Shown here one piece after another: positions 10,455 to 22,507 of a DNA stretch of 64,000 bases. Both the position numbers and the translations under genes were made by a program. Below the pieces are notes generated by a model. That model had not been told where the DNA came from. It saw nothing but the letters and a program-made list of their open reading frames with translations, and did not search any database. This DNA comes from Cavia porcellus (Eukaryota; Chordata; Mammalia; Rodentia; Caviidae). Each line of letters opens with the position of its first letter. Within the stretch, counting starts at the first letter, position 1. The stretch is from NCBI RefSeq assembly GCF_034190915.1, contig NW_026947496.1, positions 55,314,501 through 55,378,500 of the forward strand, read 5' to 3'.

Positions 10455-10650
10455 AGCTAGTACTGGGGAAGGAACCCAGAACCTTCACACTGAGTTATAG
10501 TCCCAGACTCCCCCCCCAACCCGCCACCCACCATACTTTGAGACAGGATTTTGCTAAGTTATCAGGTTGTCCAAACTGAGCTCAAACTTTTGATCCTCCT
10601 GCCTCCCCCTCCCAGAGTTCTGGGATTACACAAATACACCACCCAGCCAA
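10455..10650 (-). mobile_element. Composite B1-ID SINE
   Basis: It is an antisense ID remnant ('agtactggggaaggaacccagaaccttcacactgagttatag') followed directly by an antisense B1 ('ttgagacaggattttgctaag...ctgggattacacaaatacacc'). This ID-on-the-3'-side-of-B1 arrangement is the known B1-dID composite found in several non-murid rodent groups. Confidence 0.8.
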
Positions 10651-11945
10651 CTCATTTTCAAGTCCAGCCCCATAGTCAACCAGGATTCCACGTTCTTCAT
10701 TGAGCTGTTCTTTGAAAAGAAAAACTAAAGATTTGTCCCTAATTTCTTATCTAGACATCTCTTTGTAATTCAGGCTAGTACTAGATATCACCTGAAATCC
10801 ATGAACTGTTAGCACATGTTTGACGTCAAATATCAGGTTCGGGGCCCTGTTACATGCATGTGGTCCCATCGAGCTGCCAATATTGAAACTTTATAGCTGC
10901 TGCTAACGTTAGAAAAGGTCTCAAAGATGTAATCAACTTTACAAACATATGGGGCAGATTTCAGAGCAGTGTCCCAGGAGTTCGTGACACAACTCACATT
11001 GAAGATAACCAGAAATAATAGGAGGCCTGAGGCTGCGTCCTGTGAGTTGAGCAGGTCCAGCAACTCTGAGGCCTCCCCACCTCCCAGGCCATGAGTTAGC
11101 ACACATGTTTTACCCCTGGGACCCTTCAGGTGACTAGAGACAGCACAACATGGGCCTCAGAAGTCACAGTCAGGGGCACAAAGCCCAGATAACTGGTCAC
11201 TGACCCTTGACTGGCTCTTTAGCCTTCCCATGACTCAGTATTCTTTCCAATTAAGTGGACAGCAGAAATTCTAGACTTTTCTTTGTCTCCTCCCTGCCTC
11301 TGAGCCTGTACTTTCCTTTGCCATTATTTTTCAAAAGCTTTTTACTTATCACTAATGAAACAATTTTAATTACACAGTAGAATCACTAGGAGAAATTCCT
11401 TTATACCCTCTGGTCAGCTTTACCCATGAACATTTTGCCATAACGGGGTGTTTTATCACCCTGTTAAATAAAATATCATTTTTAGCTGAAATGTTTGACA
11501 ATTCACTGTGGACATTGCACCTGCTTCCCCAAAACATCATCGTGAATTTAGTTTAAAAATGGACACACTCTTGTATAAGAGAAGATAGAGCTGTGTTTAA
11601 TACCACACTGTGATGCATGCAGTCTACATCTAAAGGCTTACCATCATCCCAGTCCCACTTCCTGCAGCACGCACACCTGCCGTTGCTGTCTCTCCATCGT
11701 GGTCCAGGCCAGCCTGAGGTCATGCATTTTGAGCCTTCTTTCCTCTTTCGTAATGGTGACACTTTGAAGAGTGCGAACCAGTGGTTCCCTGGAAGTCCTG
11801 GACCTCATCACCCTGTTCTCTTCACACCCTCAGATTTGAGAAGCCCCAAAAGTGTCTACCAGGCTTGTGTTGCACTGTGCCCTCTGCCTAGGACTAGCTT
11901 TCCTTCTCTTTTCAGAGTAGTTCCCATTCACTCTTCTCCGATCCT
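10651..11945. other. Unique-looking DNA
   Basis: No family recognised. A minus-strand frame at 10833-11102 contains a good donor-like string (AAT|GTGAGT on the minus strand near 10995), but the matching acceptor is poor. AT-rich sequence runs through 11320-11560. Confidence 0.35.
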
Positions 11946-11949
11946 CCCT

Positions 11950-12302
11950 GCATGGTCCTCTGTGGTGGTTAATGTGGACAGTCAACTTGACTGGCTTGAG
12001 GGAAGCCCAGGAGATCAGTAAGGCACACTTCCGGGGATGTCTGGGTAAATCATGGGGGATGACCTTGCAGGCTATTCCTTAGCCCTTTGCTCTGACTCTT
12101 CCCCTCTTCTCTGTTTCCCAGCTGTCCGTGCAGTGAGCCGCTCTCTTCGGTCGTGCCCTCCCACCCTTTGCCATGTGTTTCTGCGTTGGAGTTAGCCAAC
12201 CGTGGACTGAAACCTCTGCAGCTGTGAGGCAAAGAGAGACCTCTGCCTTTAGTTGCTTATGTTGAGAATTTTGACTCAGCAATAGACAGGTGACTAATGG
12301 AC
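11950..12302 (+). mobile_element. Rodent interspersed repeat, LTR-like (class uncertain)
   Basis: It starts 'tggtggttaatgtggacagtcaacttgactggcttgag' and ends 'gttgcttatgttgagaattttgactcagcaatagacaggtgactaatgga', with a 'tggactgaaacctctgcagctgtgaggc' segment before the end. I recall this beginning and end from an abundant rodent repeat but cannot name the family reliably. Confidence 0.6.
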
Positions 12303-13610
12303 CCCTGAGGACTGGCTTGAAAGCTTGTCTTATACAATTTCATTGCACCCCAATTTTAGCCCATTCCTGAACATCTTTTAAACTGTGCTGTGCTGCCTGT
12401 GTGAGTTGTTGATGACCATGACCCCACCTAAGGTTCCCCTATCTGTCCCAGCCAAATAGGCACACAAGGCTTTGCACACCAGGTCTCCAGCTTAACAGCA
12501 TCTGCTGTATGCCCAGGGACCCTCTTTGGTTTCCACAGACCAGGGATCTGGATCTTCCTTGACTCTGTCCAGCATATCATGGTCAGCATTGGCAGCCAAT
12601 ACCAGAAACCCCTGCAGATGGAGCAACCCTGCAGCCACTTGCAGATTGGCTGGAGTCTCTGTGATGGCAAGCAGAACGGCCACAGGGCTTCACGGCTGTG
12701 CCTGGTGACCAATAAGAGCTGTTGCCTGGGGCCTGGGGAAGGCCATTATCAGGAAGCCCAAAAGGACCATCCCCACAAGGCTTCAGTGTCCTTCCTTGTA
12801 ACACAGAGGCTGCGTTCCAAGAGCAAGCATCTCTATACAGAGCCCCCCTGGATTCACTTAGTGACTGAGGCTTGGAAGTCACTCACAACCCTTCTGCCAC
12901 ACTCTTTTGACCTAGGGAGTCACAAGCCTCATTTGTATTCAAAGAAAAGAAAGAGAAAGTTAAGAAAGACCAGCCATGCTGAGCAAAAAACTCATGAGGT
13001 AGACCAGGGACTCTTGGAAGGTGGCTATACCTGGTTGGTGGTAGATCCTTACTGGGGGTCCATCAGTGTGCTGGCTCCAGAGCCGGCAGGTAGCTGACCA
13101 GAGAGGCCCACAGGACACCTAAGCCCTGTGCTTCTGATTAGTGTCCACTGCAGGGCTCTTTCTCTGGACCACCCAGCACTGCCTGGATACCACTCAGGAA
13201 TCTCCCCATTCTTGGCCATCCTAGCACTTGTCTGTCATCCTCACCTTGAACCTGGAAAGCCACTGAATACAGCACCCAAACCATCAGCTACCAGATAGCT
13301 GGCTCTACCCTTTCACCCTCTTGAGTTGATATAATGTGATCCACACTTGAACATAGGGGGCTTCCTGGAGGAGTGCTTGCTTTTCTACTTAAAACAGGCA
13401 GGCATTTTTAATGCCGTCAAGAAAGAGAAGATTTTAAATAGTGGCTCCTACGTTGGGGCAGGTGGACTAGCACCTTCAACCATATCCCTCCCCTGGAGAC
13501 TTTGGGACTCAGTCCGCCCTGTGGCCTCAGGACCTGCCATGAGCAGTGGGTGCCCTAATTCTTTTATGAATGGACTTATAATAAAAGCAAACATGTTGGA
13601 AGGCACTCTG
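12303..13610. other. Unassigned stretch with the longest frames of this region
   Basis: A 172-codon plus frame (12579-13097) overlaps minus frames at 12428-12882. The composition is even, but no domain, acceptor or poly(A) signal supports any frame. Overlap on three registers suggests chance. A decayed processed pseudogene cannot be excluded. Confidence 0.3.
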
Positions 13611-13614
13611 TGAC

Positions 13615-13800
13615 AGGAACTGCCCTAATTGCCATGCATAGTTAACTCCTGGAATCTTCATAAAACCTCCGCGAGCCAGGTCCTGTTAGTATCCCCATTT
13701 TATGGGAGGAGAAACAGAAACTGAAAGATTAGGTGATCTGTTCAGGATCACAGAGCCAGTGAATGGTAGAGATAACTGTTCTATCTATACTATCTCCTTG
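13615..13800 (-). repeat. MIR SINE
   Basis: Antisense MIR core: 'atccccattttatgggaggagaaacagaaactgaaagattaggtgatctgttcaggatcacagagccagtgaatgg'. Confidence 0.9.
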
Positions 13801-14070
13801 ATAGGAAGGGAGCAGTGGAGGGAGGAAAGGAGGAGGAGAAAGCACCCAAGCCAAGGTATTCTTCTGCCAAAATGTCTTTAGAGGATCACTAAAATATTTT
13901 CTTACTTCTGCGCCTCTGTGGGTCTTTAAAGTTGGATACCGGCCAACACTGATGTCTTAGCTCAGCTCAAGCTAGTGGACATGAGAGCACACAGTGGCAG
14001 GGGGCTGAAACGTTGAGCCCTGAAACTGGCCAGTTTGGGGATGTGGATGAGAAGGCCATGATGAACCATA
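13801..14070. other. Unique-looking DNA
   Basis: Nothing recognised apart from a short purine-rich run at 13805-13842. Confidence 0.4.
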
Positions 14071-14075
14071 CACGG

Positions 14076-14120
14076 CCAATGCCTTGCCTGGGCGAGACGT
14101 CACCTCAGAAGAGTATATAA
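14076..14120 (+). promoter_or_regulatory. Promoter-like CCAAT / CRE / TATA cluster
   Basis: CCAAT (14076-14080), a 7-of-8 CRE core within GACGTCAC (14096-14103) and TATATAA (14114-14120) occur in canonical order within 45 bases on the plus strand. A start site would be expected near 14145. No known repeat explains it and no good coding frame follows, so a noncoding transcript, a relic LTR promoter or chance are all possible. Confidence 0.35.
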
Positions 14121-16515
14121 CCCAACCTTCATTCTAGGGAAAAGGACAAGGAAAAGCAAGCTTAGGAGCAAAGGGAGAGAACCCCAAACCAACTTCCCCT
14201 ACACTACCGTGTGGCCTGGGCCTCAGGGGTGCAGACTCAAGCTCAGGACCTGGTAAAGATACATTGATAAGCAAATCTTACAGAGAGGACAGAGTTGGAG
14301 GAGAGGATTAATGCAGGGCCAAGGGAGGAAAGGCAAGGGACAAGGAGGAAAGGCAAGAAGAGGCTTTGATGAGCTTCTAGCATAAGCTGAGTGGCAAAGG
14401 ATGATACCTGGAGGCCAAAGATTGAGTTGCCAAACCCAGGAGGCAGAACCAAACAGTGTGCGTGAGTCAGGAGAGCACCAGGCAGAGCATCCACACCCAA
14501 GGGAGAGTGGGCTTTGCAGGATGGATGCAAGTCCCACACCACAAAGGGGTCATGGCCCATGCCCAGAGCCATTATCCTTAGTCACCAGCTGGAATTCCCC
14601 AACAAAGAGCTGAGACAAAGACATGAAAGCCTGTGGTTGACTTGGAAGGGAGAGACATGAGGGAAAAAGAGAAAAAGTGAGCTGGACCAGGACCAGGGTA
14701 GGCAGGGGAAACAAGAACCTTACTGTCACCAGAGCCAACAGGGATTAACCCCATGAGGATGTCAGTGATGAGAGAGAACCTCCTCCCACATATCCTGCAA
14801 CAGAGAGCCACAAACTCTGGGATATGCCCTCAACAGGAAGCCGGGAAAATTAAAAGTAGATTGAGAGATGAGAGGCAGACAAATTAGGTAATTTAATAGC
14901 AATTCTTTACAAGTAACTTATCACCTCAGACAAAACCTTATCTTTGCTCAGAGAAAACACAGCTTACTTGTTTAATAACAATTATAGATGTTCAAAGAGA
15001 GAAAAAGCAAGAGTATAACTCAAATATTATATCGAAGTTGCTAAGTAAAGAAATTCTAGGCAAACCCTCCTGAAAAATAAAAGTCCCCTCCAGTAAGGGA
15101 TTTATGGCTTCCCAGTTTACTTTCATACAAAAATATAATTTTTAATCACAGAGCAGTATTTCCACACAGACAGCTGGCCTGCAGCCAGACACACCTGGAC
15201 CTTTCAGCTGACATTCAAGCTGCTCTCTTAGCACCTGTCACCCCAGGTGGGGCTCCACTGCTCAGCAAATCCCAGTCTGTTCACAGGATCCAGAAGGCCC
15301 ACCCTGCCGTGCCCAGCAAGCCTGCTGCCCAGGGCCCAGCCTAACAAGTTGAAGCCTGTCTGCCTAGCCTCCAGGGCCAAGTGGCAGCCTCTGACTGCAA
15401 GGCCGGGGCAGATCCTGTTGGGCAGGACCAACTTGGCTGGTGATTTTGGGGCCAGGAATGGGGAACAGGTTCTCCTTCCTGAGACATTGAAACTCTCTGC
15501 CCCAGGAGAATGTGGGAAATCTCTGCTCTCCACCTTCTAGGAGCACAGAGGTCCCTGGTAGCTTTGGATATTCCCATAAGCTCTGTATCGATGGAGGCTC
15601 AAATCCTTTGATGATCAGGCTGGGTAAAGCTTGAGAGTGCACTGTCTTCCTTGAGCCCCAGATATAAATGATCCTCAGCTCAAGGCACAGGAGACAAGTG
15701 GGCCAGTGCCTCTGGCTCTCTTCCCCTGTAGTCTAAAGATTCCTCTCTTTTATCCAGCTACCTGTCTCCTTGCTCCTGTCCCAGCCCACCCCCACACAGC
15801 CAGCCCAAGCCAATATCCTCTCCTCTTCCTATGTCTTACAGATCTCTCTCCATTGTCTCCAAAACTCTCCGTCAAAGTTGACATTTTCTTGGTGCCAAGG
15901 TTTCAGCTTGATATTCACAGAAGAATGGGTCCTAACCAACCAATTCATGCCCAATTATGAATGAGTAATGTATCCAGCCAAAGGAATGAATCTCCAACGG
16001 CTGGACGCTACTATTTGGTGTCAGGCCAGCAGGCAGAGGTTTACTTTGTTCTGTTTAATGCCTTCTTAGGAAGATTTCAGACTAGACCACCTCACAGCTG
16101 GGAACTGGATGCTCAATTAAAATATGGAAATTTGGATCCTGATAGCTTGGCTTTGGAGTCTGGATTCTTCTCTTGTGGATTATTGTCTTCCAGTTCTTTC
16201 GCAGACTAGGAAATGGAGGCTGTGTTGGGATTGAGGGTGTGGAATGACGCGTGCATGGCCAAGGGCAGGTCTTCTTACTTCCTAGCACTAGTTTTCCTTC
16301 CCTAGCAAACAAATGTAATTGTGTGAGACAAGGTGAAAGCATAAGGAAAGCTTGACAATGATTTTGAACTCAATGGCATTCAAATGTCTTTTAACCGTGG
16401 CAAACTTGGTTCAGGTAAGATCTCACCAGAAATTCCAGTACATCCTGTGCATGAGTCAGTTAGTCTGGCTGAAGGGTAGGAGCATCCACACTCTCATCTT
16501 GACATGGCTATCACT
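14121..16515. other. Long unique-looking stretch
   Basis: Purine-rich DNA at 14280-14680 produces several artificial minus-strand frames. An AT-rich block at 14840-15165 without repeat signature could be conserved noncoding sequence. A 15700-15960 pyrimidine-rich segment is faintly L2-like. No gene is supported. Confidence 0.4.
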
Positions 16516-16519
16516 ATTC

Positions 16520-17185
16520 TAGGCCTCGAGAAGCAGATTTGAAAAAGCCTTCCTTGTCTGTTGTCAGTTGTAACCTGGCCAACATGCATTGCAGCTTTCG
16601 CCTCCAAGAGGCAGAGCCTCCTTCTCCTCTCGTAGAACCCGGGTTGCCCTTGACTTGTGCCAACCATCAGAATGCAGAGGAGCTGACCTCGTGTAGTTTC
16701 TTTTCTCAGTACTGGAGTTGAGACTAGGGACTTCACACTGAACTACACCTCTACCCCTTTTGTTTGAGATAAGGTCTCTCTAAGTCATCTATGCTGGGCT
16801 CAAAGTCTGTGATCCTCTTGCCTCAGTGCCCCAGAGCATTGGGTTTACAGGCATGTGCTACCATGTTTGGCTTCTCATGGCAATTCAGAGTCTGGGCCTC
16901 GAGAGATTTTGTGCCTTATGTTCAGAAACTTCCACCCATATATGAGTCACTGCGGCTGGCCTCCTGGGTGACAGGAACCCATGTGGCCTCCATCATCTTG
17001 GCTCAGAGCATCATAGGCTGATGGAACAGTTGATGTACTCATTTGAGGCCATCCCACCTAGACTTGAAGTTCTGCCCAGCTAAAGCCAGGGCCAACTGCT
17101 GACCAGAAAAACTGAACAAAGTAGTATTGTCTTAAGCTACTAAGACTTAGAGCCGTTTATTACATAGTAACAACTAACTGATAGA
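16520..17185 (+). mobile_element. MLT1-like LTR interrupted by a SINE
   Basis: The 5' half (16600-16700: 'agaggcagagcctccttctcc', 'cccgggttgcccttgacttgtgccaaccatcagaatgcag') and 3' half (16880-17185, ending 'taagctactaagacttagagccgtttattacatagtaacaactaactgatag') fit one old MaLR LTR. The insertion at about 16701-16873 splits it. Confidence 0.6.
16701..16873 (-). mobile_element. Composite B1-ID SINE nested in an LTR
   Basis: An antisense ID part ('cagtactggagttgagactagggacttcacactgaactacacctctacccc') is joined to an antisense B1 ('tttgagataaggtctctctaag...gggtttacaggcatgtgctaccatgtttggctt'). Confidence 0.8.
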
Positions 17186-18580
17186 GTTCGCTAACAGAAG
17201 AATCTCAAAATGATGCCGTGACCTTCCACATAAGTGTCAATATGTGGCGAAATGACATAGCAAGGATCCCTCCCCAGAACACACCCTGTCCCCCGGCCTC
17301 CAGGGCTCCATCTGTGTCTTAGGACCTGGTGGGCAGACACCATCTGGCCTTGTTCAAAGGACTGCAGTCCGAGGGGAAAGCCCTCTAGAGATTCACGACT
17401 GGACCCTGAGTGCATCCTTGTGCATCTCAAAAATCCCACTCCCCAGTGACGTGGGCAGCGGAAGGGCACAGCCCTGCTCTGGGCTCTAGGCACCCTCCAG
17501 GTCCGGGGTGGGGGAAGTGGCAAAAATAAGGCAGCAGTCTGAAAGGTTAAACCTGGCCCAATCAAATTTCTCAGAAAAACACCAAAAACATGGAAATGGA
17601 AACTTGCAGCTGTGGCAGGAGCGACACAGCCCCAAGGGCCCGGGTTGATCTTTGCGAGTGTCAGGCACAGGGCGAAGCTGTCCCCGTCCATTTCCCTCTA
17701 ATTGAAGGCAGGCTGGCCGAGGGCTCCACCACCCAGGCGTGAAGTGCAGCCAGCTGCAGAGGATTCAGGGACCTTTCTGTTCGCAGAGCATCCTTCACAG
17801 GCTTGAAAGGGAAATGTCAAGGGGACACTAAATTAAAACTGTTTTGTCTTTGAAAAATAGATTCGATCCTCAGTAGGATGTGACTGGAGAGATACCAGCA
17901 TTAGCATAATTCCTCAGTGGATTTTATAGGCCAATCAGGGAAAAAAAACAAGGGATATTCAGAAAATATACCAGCAGACAGGGTCTCGGGGGGGCCCACA
18001 TGCGGAGATTCCTGGAACTCGTGTTAACAATTGGCACTTTCCTGGGGGAAACTGTACCTCTTCAGGGATGGTTGCATCACACTTGGTCAGTGGAGGGTAA
18101 ATACTGTCCAGGAAAAAAGCTGGCTTGCTCTCCAGAGCGTGCGCTGTCCCCAGGTTCTTTACTTCATTCACGTCCTTCACAGAGTCAACATGCACTGAGC
18201 CCCAGCAACACACAGGTGGGAAGCCGGCCACCAGGCAGTGACCTGTGCCCCAGGCCACTGCTGAAAGCCCAGCCAAGGGAACAAGGAGCCCACGAGATAG
18301 GATGGCCCCATCGCAGAAGGACGCCCTGCAGAAAGCCTCCCATGAGCCTGTTTTAGACAGAAGCTGGCATTATTTAAAATCCAGGGCCCCCTGGGCAGGT
18401 GCCATGTGGTACCATAGTGAGAGCTGGACATAGATGTCATGTGGCTGCTTACTTCGGCTCTGCCCTTCTTCTTAGGCAAACCTCGTCACTGGTGAACAGA
18501 GGTACAGGACAGAGGCACTGGAGCCAGGCAGACGCCTGTCCAGGTGTAGGCTCTGGCTTGGCAATGGGCTATGTAACCTT
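17186..18580. other. Unique-looking DNA with conserved-looking AT-rich blocks
   Basis: Blocks at 17545-17625 and 17820-17960 ('accagcattagcataattcctcag', 'ggccaatcaggg') have the homeodomain and CCAAT motif density of conserved noncoding DNA. The 166-codon minus frame at 17191-17691 has no recognisable domain. Confidence 0.4.
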
Positions 18581-18582
18581 TG

Positions 18583-18772
18583 GGTTTTTTGGTCTTGAAT
18601 CCAGGACGTCCTAAACTGCATTGTCAGCCCGTTTTTATTTTTTGAGACAGAGTCTTGACAAGTTGCCCAGGCTGGGCTTAAACTTGCAATCTTCCTGCCT
18701 CAGCCTTCCAGGGAGCAGGGATTAGAGATGTGTGCCACTTTTCCAGTCGAGGGCACCATGCCTGACTCTCAG
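18583..18772 (-). mobile_element. Composite B1-ID SINE
   Basis: ID remnant ('ttttttggtcttgaatccaggac...cattgtcagcccg') followed by antisense B1 ('ttttttgagacagagtcttgacaagttgcccaggctggg'). Confidence 0.8.
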
Positions 18773-19004
18773 ATTTTCACTAGTGAAATGACAATAGTAG
18801 CATTGCAGTAGCATTGCAGAGACTATTGACCTCATGTTTGCTCCCCTTATCTCTGAAGCATGGCAGTACTGAGGGCTGTGGTGAGCCCATGTAAACCACT
18901 ACCTTGACCAGCCTTGCTTGTGGCCTCATGTAGCCAGGGAACAATCCGTGGCCCATGAGATACAAATGGAGTTGTCAAGTTGACTAACCTTCCTTTACTT
19001 TACT

Positions 19005-19180
19005 GTTGGAACTATAGACACAATGACTGGAACTATGGCAGCCAGGCTGGACCATGAAGTAACTTTGAAGATGGTACATGCAAACTAGGAAAAGACAGAA
19101 TCAGCCCAAGACTCTTACCATGGAGCTACCATGGAGCTGTCTGACTGTGTCCTCAAAAAGTGGACACAAGGAAAGAAAAC
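19005..19180 (+). mobile_element. Old LTR fragment (MaLR-like)
   Basis: 'acaatgactggaactatggcagccaggctggaccatgaagtaactttgaagatgg' resembles an internal part of old MLT1-type LTRs. It contains a perfect 11-bp tandem duplication TACCATGGAGC at 19116-19137. Confidence 0.4.
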
Positions 19181-19185
19181 TCTAG

Positions 19186-19240
19186 TCTCCTCTTCCTCCT
19201 GCTGCTCTTTTTCCTCCTCCTCCTCCTCTTCCTCCTTCTT
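19186..19240 (+). repeat. (TCC)n-rich polypyrimidine tract
   Basis: A CT-only run with TCC triplets and only two G positions. It is a simple repeat. Confidence 0.9.
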
Positions 19241-20765
19241 CGGATGTTAATTTCATCATGGGAATTCCCTCCCCTAGTCTAAAGCTAATCATCTCTGAGT
19301 GCCACCATGCTAGGCTTAGAGCTCCAACCTAGAAACCTGAAAGGCAGATGGCCATGCAGGGACACTTCTAGAAACTTTAACCCTCAGAAGGTTACAGTTC
19401 AAACAAATTAGTTGCAGAGGTCATGTGTATCTAAGAGATATATTTATTACTAGATGCGCTGAAATGCAAGAAAATTAAAATACTGAAAATTTTCATGTAC
19501 TGTATTTACATAATAAAATATAAGGCAGAAATTACTAAACAGAGACATAACGATGTATACCAGAGTTCATGCTATCTGTCATAGATAATACACTGTTGAA
19601 TACCACACACTGTCACAAAATCTGTGTTATAACCAAAATGATGACTTAAATGTTATGGCTTAATACGAGTCAGTACAAACATGCAGCTACTCACGGCCTT
19701 CACCGTATGCACCCAGTGTGTGTAACAGTTTTAAGAAAAGAGTTTGCAAAAAAAATAGAAAAGAAAAGAATAGAGTTTGCTTGTAACTCTCAACTGAGCC
19801 GTAATCTCCAATGGGTTAAACACACGGAGTGTGCCGAGGCTCTGTTAGTATTAATGGGAGCCTCCCAGGGTAGGGAAGAGGAGGGGGGCCATCAGAATCC
19901 TGTGGACCAACGTGGGGATTAGAGGCTGTGTCCATAATTGTCCATAATCCATCCTCCTTGACAGCTCTTAGACGGGAGGACCAGTCATTCATCAAAGCCA
20001 CTGCTAATTCATGAGAGTAAAACCACAACATCTGATTAAGAAAGGAGACTTCAAACAATGAAACTGATGGCCAGACCACACATCCATCACGCTCTCCATT
20101 CTCTTCTCTGTGGATGACGACAGCCACTGCAGCCAGTACCATGTATGTACCACGTACTGTGCCAGGTCCTGCCAAGAAAGGGACTCAGGATGCTCAGACT
20201 GGCAGCTAGGAAGACAGCTGCATAGCAATTGTTTGAAGGGGGAGAGGGATAAAGGGACAACGCCGTGCAGTAAGGCTGTCAAATCCCCAGGCCCAGTGGA
20301 GAGGCTGCTTGGCAGGAACAGGCCTTTGCTAAGAGGGCATAGCCAGCTGGCACTGACCTCACAGGAGGAAGTCTGCACCCACTTTTCTGTCACTCCAAGT
20401 TCACGGATCTTCAGGCTAAGACCTACCAGAAGCCAGAGGCCTGGGGGGCTCAAGCCTGTAACTCACCAAGGCTACCTCCTGGTCAGAACAGGGATGGCAA
20501 AGAGTGGCCATGGATGGGCCAGGGCCTTCATCCACTTCTCCACAATGACCACCTTATGAGGTGGTTACCATGACTACCCCAATTTGCAGATGAGGCAACC
20601 AAGACCCTGAGAGGGAGATTCAACCATATATCTACTTGGAAAAAGCATTCTATAAAGAACTACTTGAATTCTCTGAAACAAGACACTAAATTTCTATTGC
20701 CTGAATCATTCAAAACAAACTTTTCCTACAGATTCCTAAATGCAAGCCTATCTCAGATTATTTAT
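19241..20765. other. Unique-looking DNA
   Basis: An AT-rich block at 19380-19660 has no recognised repeat. Overlapping 119-149-codon frames on both strands at 19816-20559 lack motifs. An antisense MIR tail is likely at 20555-20635 ('accccaatttgcagatgaggcaaccaagaccctgagaggg'). Confidence 0.4.
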
Positions 20766-20769
20766 TTAT

Positions 20770-20912
20770 GGGAGTGGAGTGAGACAGGGTCTCACTATGT
20801 GGTTCAGACTGGCCTTGAACTGACTATGTAGCCCAGGCTGGCTTTGAACTTTTGGCAATCTCCTGCCTCAGCCTCTTGAGTGCTGGGATTTCAGGCCACC
20901 ATTCCCAACAGA
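20770..20912 (-). mobile_element. B1 SINE with 29-bp internal duplication
   Basis: It is an antisense B1 with two copies of a 27-base unit at 20795-20821 and 20824-20850, a 29-base period. The 29-bp internal duplication is a known hallmark of many rodent B1 elements. Confidence 0.9.
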
Positions 20913-21040
20913 TCTCAGATCTTGAGAGATAGCACAGATCATATCTCTGTGAGATACATATTTGTGATGCCCTCCGTTTTACTGCCGAATAAATAGAGCC
21001 TTGAGAAAGTTGAATGAAGCAACTTTTAGGATTAAAATAC

Positions 21041-21172
21041 AGTCATACATCCCTTAGTGACTGAAAAATGCACCTTTAGGCAATTTTGTTGTTGTGTGCA
21101 CTGTGTATGGCTTGCCTGGGATGTACACATTGTCAAGTCCTACACAGCCACGTTCTCTAACTCAGGGACTTT
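21041..21172 (+). mobile_element. Tigger-type (pogo/mariner) DNA transposon end
   Basis: 'tacagtcatacatcccttagtgactgaaaaatgcacctttaggcaattttgttgttgtg' resembles the terminal region of a Tigger element (a 'cagtcatgcatcgcttaacgac' type end). Only one end is seen. A B1 lies immediately downstream. Confidence 0.65.
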
Positions 21173-21177
21173 TTATG

Positions 21178-21292
21178 TTTTTTGAGACAGTCTTGCTTTG
21201 TACCCCAGGCTGGTCTCAAACTCATAGTGACCCTCTTGCTTTAGCCTCCCAGGTACTATCATTACAGGTGTGTGCCACCATACCTGGCTTGG
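21178..21292 (-). mobile_element. B1 SINE without the internal duplication
   Basis: Antisense B1 from 'ttttttgagacagtcttgctttgtaccccaggctgg' to 'tgtgtgccaccatacctggctt'. It lacks the 29-bp duplication seen at 20795-20850, so it is a different (older) subfamily. Confidence 0.85.
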
Positions 21293-22505
21293 GGAATTTT
21301 TGAACCATTACTTTTGATTTGTAAAAGCAAAACCATAAAAGACTCCCACAACAAAAATGTGTGCTGGGATAACAAAGCTTTTTATATTGAAATATAAAGT
21401 CTTATATTGAGTGACACTCAGCGGGAACATTAGTGAGAAGGGCAGAAAGTTCAAAACTCAGGGCCAAGCGTATTCTGCCCCTCCCAATTGCTTTTCTGAC
21501 CACCATGCCAGAAATTTTCACTCAGCCCTCCTTTGCATCCCAAGACCAAATTTTCTGGGGGAAAAGAAAATATTTTCCTGGAACAATGGTATCTTGCAGG
21601 GTTATGCAGACCAAAAAGATAGGATTCTGTTGGAATCAGCTACAGGAAATCTGCCAACGGCTACAGCTAAAATAGGTCATCTATTAACTCCTGTCCTAGG
21701 GGAATTCTGGCTTCAGGCATCAGTTGACTCAGGCTCAAATGATGTCACCAGGAGCCAGCTTCCCCTTCTGCGTCTTGACAGCGTCCCTGATGAAGGCCCA
21801 TACTCGGTCACACACGGTTGCACAGGGCCTCCAATAGCTGCTAGGACCCCACCCTTGCAGCGTCATACTCAGCTCAACAGCAGTTTGTTCTTCAGAAATT
21901 CAGGTGAAAATCCCAGATTTGAGTCCTGGGCCTGGTCTGTCATGGCATGAACCACCTGGCTACCCAGCTAAGGGGTGCAGCATTCTGACCTCCCCAACCT
22001 TGGGCAATGGGGGCCTGGAAAAAAGTCTCTGGGCTGCTGAGGAGGCACCACACCATATCCACGGTCCATCAGTTCCACTTCAGCAGTCGTCCATACCAGA
22101 AATACAGCCCAGAAACTCTTGAGGTAGTCCCCAGCTTCCCAGCCACAGGGCTTGAGATGGTAGTTAACGCCTCTCCTCCCAATCCATGCCTGAACTGAAC
22201 TTGCCACCTCTCTTGCCTTCTCCCTAACTGGGGAAAGGGCTATGGAGGTGAAATGCATGCCACCCAACACAATCCCTGGCTCCACTTCCTGGGGAATTCC
22301 CTCCCTGTCCCTCAGCCTCAGGCTGAATGTGACTTTTCCTTGAAGTCATTTCAAGTACAGTCCCAAATCCCTCAAGTTCCCCAAGAGTTAAGCTGTCTGT
22401 TTTATTTATTTACACCATTTATACACACACAGTATGAAAGTGCTTATTTACACACCTGTCCCTCATATCTTACACACATACCCCACAGACACGCACACCC
22501 ACACT
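21293..22505. other. Unique-looking DNA
   Basis: A 179-codon plus frame at 21411-21950 has no recognisable domain and overlaps another frame in a second register. No repeat is recognised. Confidence 0.4.
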
Positions 22506-22507
22506 GG

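Noticed and set aside
10833..11102. Minus-strand frame with a good GTGAGT donor
   Set aside because: The upstream acceptor is poor and the frame has no recognisable protein similarity. Possible but not supportable.
12428..13097. Overlapping 172-codon plus and 94-99-codon minus frames that look protein-like in places
   Set aside because: Three registers are open at once, none matches a family I know, and there is no poly(A) tail or target-site duplication of a processed pseudogene.
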